Shown: in pieces, positions 61,301 to 64,000 of the stretch
Position numbering within the stretch: the stretch's first letter is position 1
How the letters are laid out: every line of letters starts with the position of its first letter
Source: Opimibacter sp041746735
GTDB taxonomy: Bacteria > Bacteroidota > Bacteroidia > Chitinophagales > Saprospiraceae
Assembly: GCA_041746735.1 (NCBI GenBank)
Contig: JBGTGP010000023.1
Location: 12,441 to 76,440, forward strand
Direction: 5' to 3'
Length of the DNA: 64,000 nucleotides
The notes under the pieces: model-generated
Databases searched by the model: none
Seen by the model: only the letters and a program-made list of their open reading frames with translations
Told to the model about the DNA's origin: nothing
Program-made: the position numbers and the translations under genes

Positions 61301-64000
61301 ATGGAATCACAACCATTCTGGCCGGTGAACATGAAAGGTCCGTATGAGCCTCCCATACTGGTGGTGCTGCCATCCGGTAATACATATATACCACCCTCGC
61401 AGAATTGATCTATAAGATCTGTAGTTACGGGACTTAATTCTGTCAGATCGACTACGACCATAGAGTCACAGCCATTGGATCCGGTAAAGCTGTATGGTCC
61501 ATACATACCTCCGACCATAGTGGTACTGCCATCTGGCAAGATATAACTATCACCCGTGCAGAAGGATTCTGTGAGTGTCGTTGTATTTGAACTTTCCAGA
61601 ATAATGATCGTCTGGGAGACTGTAGCTACGTTACCACAATCGTCTGTGATGGTCCAGGTCCGAATGATGGTCAACGGATCTCCTGAAGGTCCTGTTTCAG
61701 TGCCGGCGACTGTCCCTGACATACTGCAATTGTCTGTATAATCCAGATCCGTCATCGGGGGTACCTGAACAATACAATCCACCATCAGATCTGAAGGAGG
61801 ATTGGTAAATACAGGGGGAGTCATGTCAACGGTTCGGGTGATGATCTGGGTCACAACGATGCTGTTGTTGCAGGCATCCGTTACACTATATGTACGCGTT
61901 GTGGTCTCTGTGCAACCCACCAGATTAGTTGCATCGTTGAGGAAGGCTACGACGACTGTACCACAATCATCCGCAGCATCTGTGACGACTGCAATATCCG
62001 GAGCCGGTATGGGTGCATTACACAGAGCCAAATCAATAGGTGCCGGATCGGATGCCGTTGGTAGGGTCGTATCATTGATCGTAAAGGTCTGTATTACAGT
62101 AGCCTCATTTCCGCATGCATCCGTCACGGTCCAGGTACGGGTCATGATCGCAGGACATGTACCTCCAATGGAAGAGTCGGTTCCTATCACGGATCCTCCC
62201 GGGCTACATGTATTGGTATACGACAATGATATCATCGGTGGTAGATCCTGCACACAGGACACTATCATGTCTGCAGGTGGATTGTCGAACACTGGACCTG
62301 TATCCCCTAAAACCGTATAGGTATAGGTCCAGTCTACAGATCCGCCAGAGCAATCAAGGTAGGTCCAGGTATACGTTTTGATGCCTGCACATACCGGATC
62401 TGTACTTACGGAAGGACCTGTTGGTATCACAGGGTCTCCACAGGAATCATTGACCACCGGTGGTACTGGTTCGACCTGGGCATCAGAAGCACAGTCTACC
62501 GTAGAACCGTCATTGGGTGGAAGATTAATAGTGGGGGCATTTATCGTATAGGTATACACCCAGTCGGTCGTACCACCAGCACAATCCGTGTAGGTCCAGG
62601 TATAGGTTTTAATGCCATCACATATCGGATCTGCACTAACTGCAGGTCCTGTAGGAATGACAGGGTCACCACAGGAGTTCATGACGGTTGGTGGAACAGG
62701 TTCGACTTGAGCATCTCCGATACAGGCCACCGTAGTGCCATCGTCAGGAGGCAGGTTGATGGTGGGTGCCGTAATGGTATACGTATATACCCAGTCAAAT
62801 GGGGTGCCATCACAGGCGGTATAGGTAAAGGTCCAGGTTTTAATACCATCGCATACCGGATCTGCACTGGGCACTCCGGCAGAAGGTGATACAGTGGTGC
62901 CACAATTGTCCGTCACAACAGGTGGGACAGGGGCTACAGCATCGCCTACACAAGCCACCGTAGAAGACCCCGGAGCAGGTACCATGATCGTGGGAACAGA
63001 TATGGTATAGGTATACACCCAGTCAAACGCAGTAGCATCACAACCAATGTAGGTGAAGGTCCAGGTCTTGGTTCCTCCGCAGTTCGGATCGGCTCCAGGA
63101 ACACCCGGAGTAGGTGTGATCGTATTGCCACAGTTATCCGTCACAACCGGAGGAGCAGGCGCAACTGCATCGGCTACACAGTCCACTGTAGAAGAACCCC
63201 CTGGCGGAACTGAGAAAGTAGGGATGTTAATCGTATAGGTAAAAATCCAATCATGCGTACCTCCGTCACAGGTCGTGTACGTAAACGTCCAGGTCTTTGT
63301 GCCACCACAAGGTGGATCAGTGCCAGGTACACCAGCTGATGGTGATAGAGGATCACCGCAGTTATCAGTGACTACCGGAGGAGTAGGAGCTATAGCCTCA
63401 GCCACACAATCTACATTTCCGGATCCTGGTGGAGGGAATGTCACTGTAGGGGCATTGATCGTATAGGTGTATATCCAGTCGTATGTTTGTCCGTCGCAAG
63501 TTGTATAAGTAAACGTCCAGGTCTTATCACCGTCGCAGATCGGATCAGGGCCAGGTACGCCAGCGGATGCGGTCACCATATTACCACAGTTATCTACAAC
63601 TGGAGGTGGGGTTGGAGCAACTGCATCACCTATGCAATCCACTGTAGAAGCACCAGGTGCAGGTAACGTGATGGTTGGCGCATTGACGGTATAGGTATAC
63701 ACCCAGTCATACGTGGCTCCATCACAGGCCGTATAGGTAAAGGTCCAGGTTTTATCGCCAGCACATGAAGGATCGATACTCGGTACACCAGCAGATGGAG
63801 TTATGGGTCGGTTGCAATTATCCATGACGACAGGAGGTGTCGGCTCTATGGCATCTGCAATGCAATCCACTGTAGAAGAACCACCAGGTGGAAGACTTAC
63901 GGTAGGTGGATTGATGGTGTAGGTATAGACCCAGTCAAAGGTAGTACCATCACATGCGGTGTACGTAAACGTCCAGGTCTTATCGCCGGCACATGCAGGA
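55384..64000 (-). CDS. giant SprB-like repeat surface protein, T9SS type B (5' end outside window)
   Basis: At least 2,870 residues, open to the right edge with no stop or convincing start, so the N-terminus is missing. From the N-terminal side: at least eight 77-residue repeats (KTWTFTYTxCDG...DWVYTYTI...STVDC...PVVTDNCG); HYR-like units; eight 53-residue repeats (FCEGxTYxLPDGSTT ... NGCDSxVxVxLT); about eight SprB-type repeats (SCGQSDGSITITATGG ... PAGTYNIVVQDATGC); three GCDS-type units; five PKD/Ig-like units (ADAGPDAFISCD...); one more SprB unit; and the type B sorting domain (VFSPNDDGINDHVTVF ... SRKGDITLIR). SprB of Flavobacterium is a mobile gliding adhesin; a similar role in motility or attachment is inferred. 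Confidence 0.88.
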   Translation of the reverse strand, partial: PACAGDKTWTFTYTACDGTTFDWVYTYTINPPTVSLPPGGSSTVDCIADAIEPTPPVVMDNCNRPITPSAGVPSIDPSCAGDKTWTFTYTACDGATYDWVYTYTVNAPTITLPAPGASTVDCIGDAVAPTPPPVVDNCGNMVTASAGVPGPDPICDGDKTWTFTYTTCDGQTYDWIYTYTINAPTVTFPPPGSGNVDCVAEAIAPTPPVVTDNCGDPLSPSAGVPGTDPPCGGTKTWTFTYTTCDGGTHDWIFTYTINIPTFSVPPGGSSTVDCVADAVAPAPPVVTDNCGNTITPTPGVPGADPNCGGTKTWTFTYIGCDATAFDWVYTYTISVPTIMVPAPGSSTVACVGDAVAPVPPVVTDNCGTTVSPSAGVPSADPVCDGIKTWTFTYTACDGTPFDWVYTYTITAPTINLPPDDGTTVACIGDAQVEPVPPTVMNSCGDPVIPTGPAVSADPICDGIKTYTWTYTDCAGGTTDWVYTYTINAPTINLPPNDGSTVDCASDAQVEPVPPVVNDSCGDPVIPTGPSVSTDPVCAGIKTYTWTYLDCSGGSVDWTYTYTVLGDTGPVFDNPPADMIVSCVQDLPPMISLSYTNTCSPGGSVIGTDSSIGGTCPAIMTRTWTVTDACGNEATVIQTFTINDTTLPTASDPAPIDLALCNAPIPAPDIAVVTDAADDCGTVVVAFLNDATNLVGCTETTTRTYSVTDACNNSIVVTQIITRTVDMTPPVFTNPPSDLMVDCIVQVPPMTDLDYTDNCSMSGTVAGTETGPSGDPLTIIRTWTITDDCGNVATVSQTIIILESSNTTTLTESFCTGDSYILPDGSTTMVGGMYGPYSFTGSNGCDSMVVVDLTELSPVTTDLIDQFCEGGIYVLPDGSTTSMGGSYGPFMFTGQNGCDSIVNLELTEISQVITDLVDTFCEGDTYVLPDGSTTLVGGSFGPYMFTSGSGCDSLVNVDLTRFDADLVQITDAICSGEDYVLPDGTTTNMGGMFGPFDFVNADGCDSTVWVNLTENNNSITNLTDSFCNGDIYMLPDGSTTMTGGIFGPYTFPAANGCDSIVTLNLTGFDPVQNNIVDNFCEGQTYILPDGSTTTVGGMFGPYLFITNEGCDSTVFVNLTLINTIVTNLDDSFCEGSTYILPDGSTTTVGGSFGPYPFPTGSGCDSLVFVELEEILQIINNLTDEFCTGDVYVLPDGSTTTTGGAFGPYMYTSQGGCDSIVNLQLNEIGPPNVSITDPGPRCTSSGVFTLQGTPAGGVWSGDVTNDQFNPATMGTGVFEVIYTVTQGGCSDADTIMVTVYELTISCLTIQNETAPGANDGQGQVSVSGGVGPYTISWTGPTSGSIGLNSDGSFIITGLPGGVYNIEVEDAEGCVAVCSFTIEGALPCDLTIDNIIADPATCSGINNGVITVSANSTMPPIEYSINGIDFQLSNVFTMLAPGGYTITVRDAAGCTATQNIVVDVGQGPELMIVSVEDASCGVDNGSVTATSTGGAPPVMYSIDGTNYGVTPIFPGLGAGNYLVYLIDAAGCTDTLPVTVNSTNAPMITNISIVNASCGQSDGSITITATGGAAPLMYSINGGLSFQSSNVFNNLPAGTYNIVVQDATGCPVNGTATIQDLGGPTISSIIPTPTSCGANDGTITINATGINPLTYSIGGAFQSSNVFLNVAAGTYTVTVRDGNGCVTTQIVTVNTTDGPQITNIQVTHTTCGEDDGSITITATGGTGTLTYLLNGTSYGSNNMITGLPAGLYNIEVVDINGCSATGQVTINPSEGAEFRVIITPAHCGQSDGILDVDALEGQPPFTYSINNGPFTPVFIFPNRPEGDYIIRMRDANGCEFELNVYLWEELPPMITGIITTDPDCGQTNGRIEVSGTGFQLMYSRQLPTFQMSNVFDPVPPGTYTITIRDFFGCTDSEQVTINPKPNPNISTTQVNSDCGLSNGSITINGSGGLGPYTYALNTGMFGPNNVFTNLPAGTYTAHIRDANGCENEVEVVITSIGAQSGAFQDEFCIGDTYTFHGETYTSGGVYSITLVGGASNGCDSVITLTLSGLPLVPFTFQEFICEGEVYIYNGTPYSMPGTYLVDTLQAVTGCDTALSLQLIVNPLLVTYLDTVICTGGVVTINGIDYSTTGDYVIDTVSAAIGCDSVQILRLIVNDFNEDTLGVSICQGEVFTHNGIDYDTPGYFILDTLPGPGGCDTVRTLHLIVNPLPIANAGNDQELECNVLSVTLNGSATGGAPLWSGPGINAGNETDLMPEVSLPGTYVLTVTSPEGCVDTDTVMVTIDPSTVIADAGPDAFISCDIDTVTLQAGPVGPEFTYQWTGPGINATNENLPNPVITVPGTYTLVVTNTLTGCVSAPDQVFIDNLVTQIVAIIQDPNSLDCYSTFIDLNAAGSSQGINIVYIWFDTEGNIVGNTPVIEISQGGMFTFVVRDTLSGCFASDTIMVEDLTAYPPVDAGPPAQIDCNNPTTLLNEGATSNLPNIIFQWNGPVGGILSPDTLLSVLVGVPGQYYYITAMDTVTGCANTDSVFVADMTTPPLANINVLETITCFDSTALLNAIGSSPGPGVQYTWSGPGINNVVADLIEPISAGTYILTVLNQATGCEAMDTVQLTVPDIPGDIRAVITIPVCAGDPSGSITVTEVIGGTPPFMYSLDGGTPQNSPVFEDLTAGDYIVSVIDQNGCSYEETFTITDGIILTIDIGLDIELELGDSITLWADVSLPWSQIDSIVWSPADILSCTHCLNPVLYGLHNAVVTATVYTSGCLDQDVISVRVDVDADIYIPNVFSPNDDGINDHVTVFTDHRVRRVVYLEIFDRWGNQVFVGEDFLPNDPLIGWDGSFRGKKMNPAVFAYIAKVELINGQQVSRKGDITLIR
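57970..60090 (-). repeat. SprB-type tandem repeats
   Basis: About eight contiguous coding units of roughly 72-76 residues. Each has SCGxxDGSITI near the start, P.MYSI.G in the middle and AGTYNI.V.DA.GC at the end. The set matches the SprB repeat family of gliding adhesins. Confidence 0.8.
60350..61590 (-). repeat. 53-residue LPDGSTT repeat array
   Basis: Eight coding units spaced about 160 bases apart, each with a cysteine in FC(E/T/N)G, the motif LPDGSTT, GG.(F/Y)GPY and a second cysteine in GCDS. It shares the GCDS cysteine context with the 41-residue repeats at 18601 and 24185, so the two repeat types are probably related. Confidence 0.85.
62300..64000 (-). repeat. 77-residue WTFTYT/DWVYTYT repeat array, continuing past the edge
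   Basis: Eight or more coding units at 220-241 base spacing, recognisable on the plus strand by GTCCAGGT near 62355, 62596, 62828, 63058, 63278, 63507, 63740 and 63972. Neighbouring units are very similar, which suggests recent amplification. The array has not ended at base 64000. Confidence 0.85.

Noticed and set aside
60350..64000. Regular direct repeats that could suggest a CRISPR array
   Set aside because: The units are 160-240 bases, in frame, and encode repeating protein domains; there are no short identical repeats with unique spacers and no cas genes.

Overview
The window looks like a chromosomal segment of a Bacteroidota bacterium, most likely in or near the Saprospiria. The reasons are: several exact TAnnTTTG promoter boxes, no clear Shine-Dalgarno sites, C-terminal type IX secretion (T9SS) sorting domains of both type A and type B, SprB-like and HYR repeats in giant surface proteins, a Bacteroidota-type LspA, and a transketolase split into two genes. 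No rRNA, tRNA, CRISPR array, transposase, integrase or reverse transcriptase was recognised.

Left part (1-15010) is housekeeping and transport. It holds the tail of an upstream gene, an oligopeptide-type ABC permease pair, a small lipoprotein, HU, split transketolase, a trans-sulfuration enzyme, RadC, an ABC exporter, a membrane protein, a GT2 glycosyltransferase, a PfkB sugar kinase, a 39-residue membrane protein, a prolyl oligopeptidase whose lipoprotein signal appears to be knocked out of frame by a six-base homopolymer, and a rhomboid protease.

The accessory centre (15011-26807) is a tandem duplication. Each unit has about 350 bp of conserved non-coding leader, a cysteine-rich lipoprotein gene, and a gene for a roughly 1,320-residue T9SS type B surface protein. 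Three copies of a palindrome-rich repeat flank the two units (R1, unit A, R2, unit B, R3). The two large proteins share a 993-residue C-terminal part with no length difference and about 95% identity. Their N-terminal heads and their partner lipoproteins are strongly diverged. This variable-head, constant-stalk pair is the best candidate here for an undescribed system.

The next block (26808-45548) is again mostly core. It holds an S41 protease, TsaB, two ArsR-type regulators, LspA, a DksA-like protein with a very long lysine/alanine/proline-rich tail, TrhO, an SRPBCC protein, a MoxR ATPase, a D-Ala-D-Ala dipeptidase, an M1 peptidase, a LolCDE/MacB-type ABC pair with a histidine-rich loop, a ROK kinase, an MBL-fold hydrolase, a fatty acid desaturase and a WecA/TagO-type transferase.

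The right end (45712-64000) is two adjacent giant secreted proteins on the minus strand. One is a 3,135-residue HYR/dockerin protein with a type A sorting domain. The other has at least 2,870 residues, carries SprB-like repeats and a type B sorting domain, and runs out of the window. With the duplicated cassette, about 26 kb of 64 kb encodes or flanks large cell-surface repeat proteins that depend on an export system whose core genes are not in the window.
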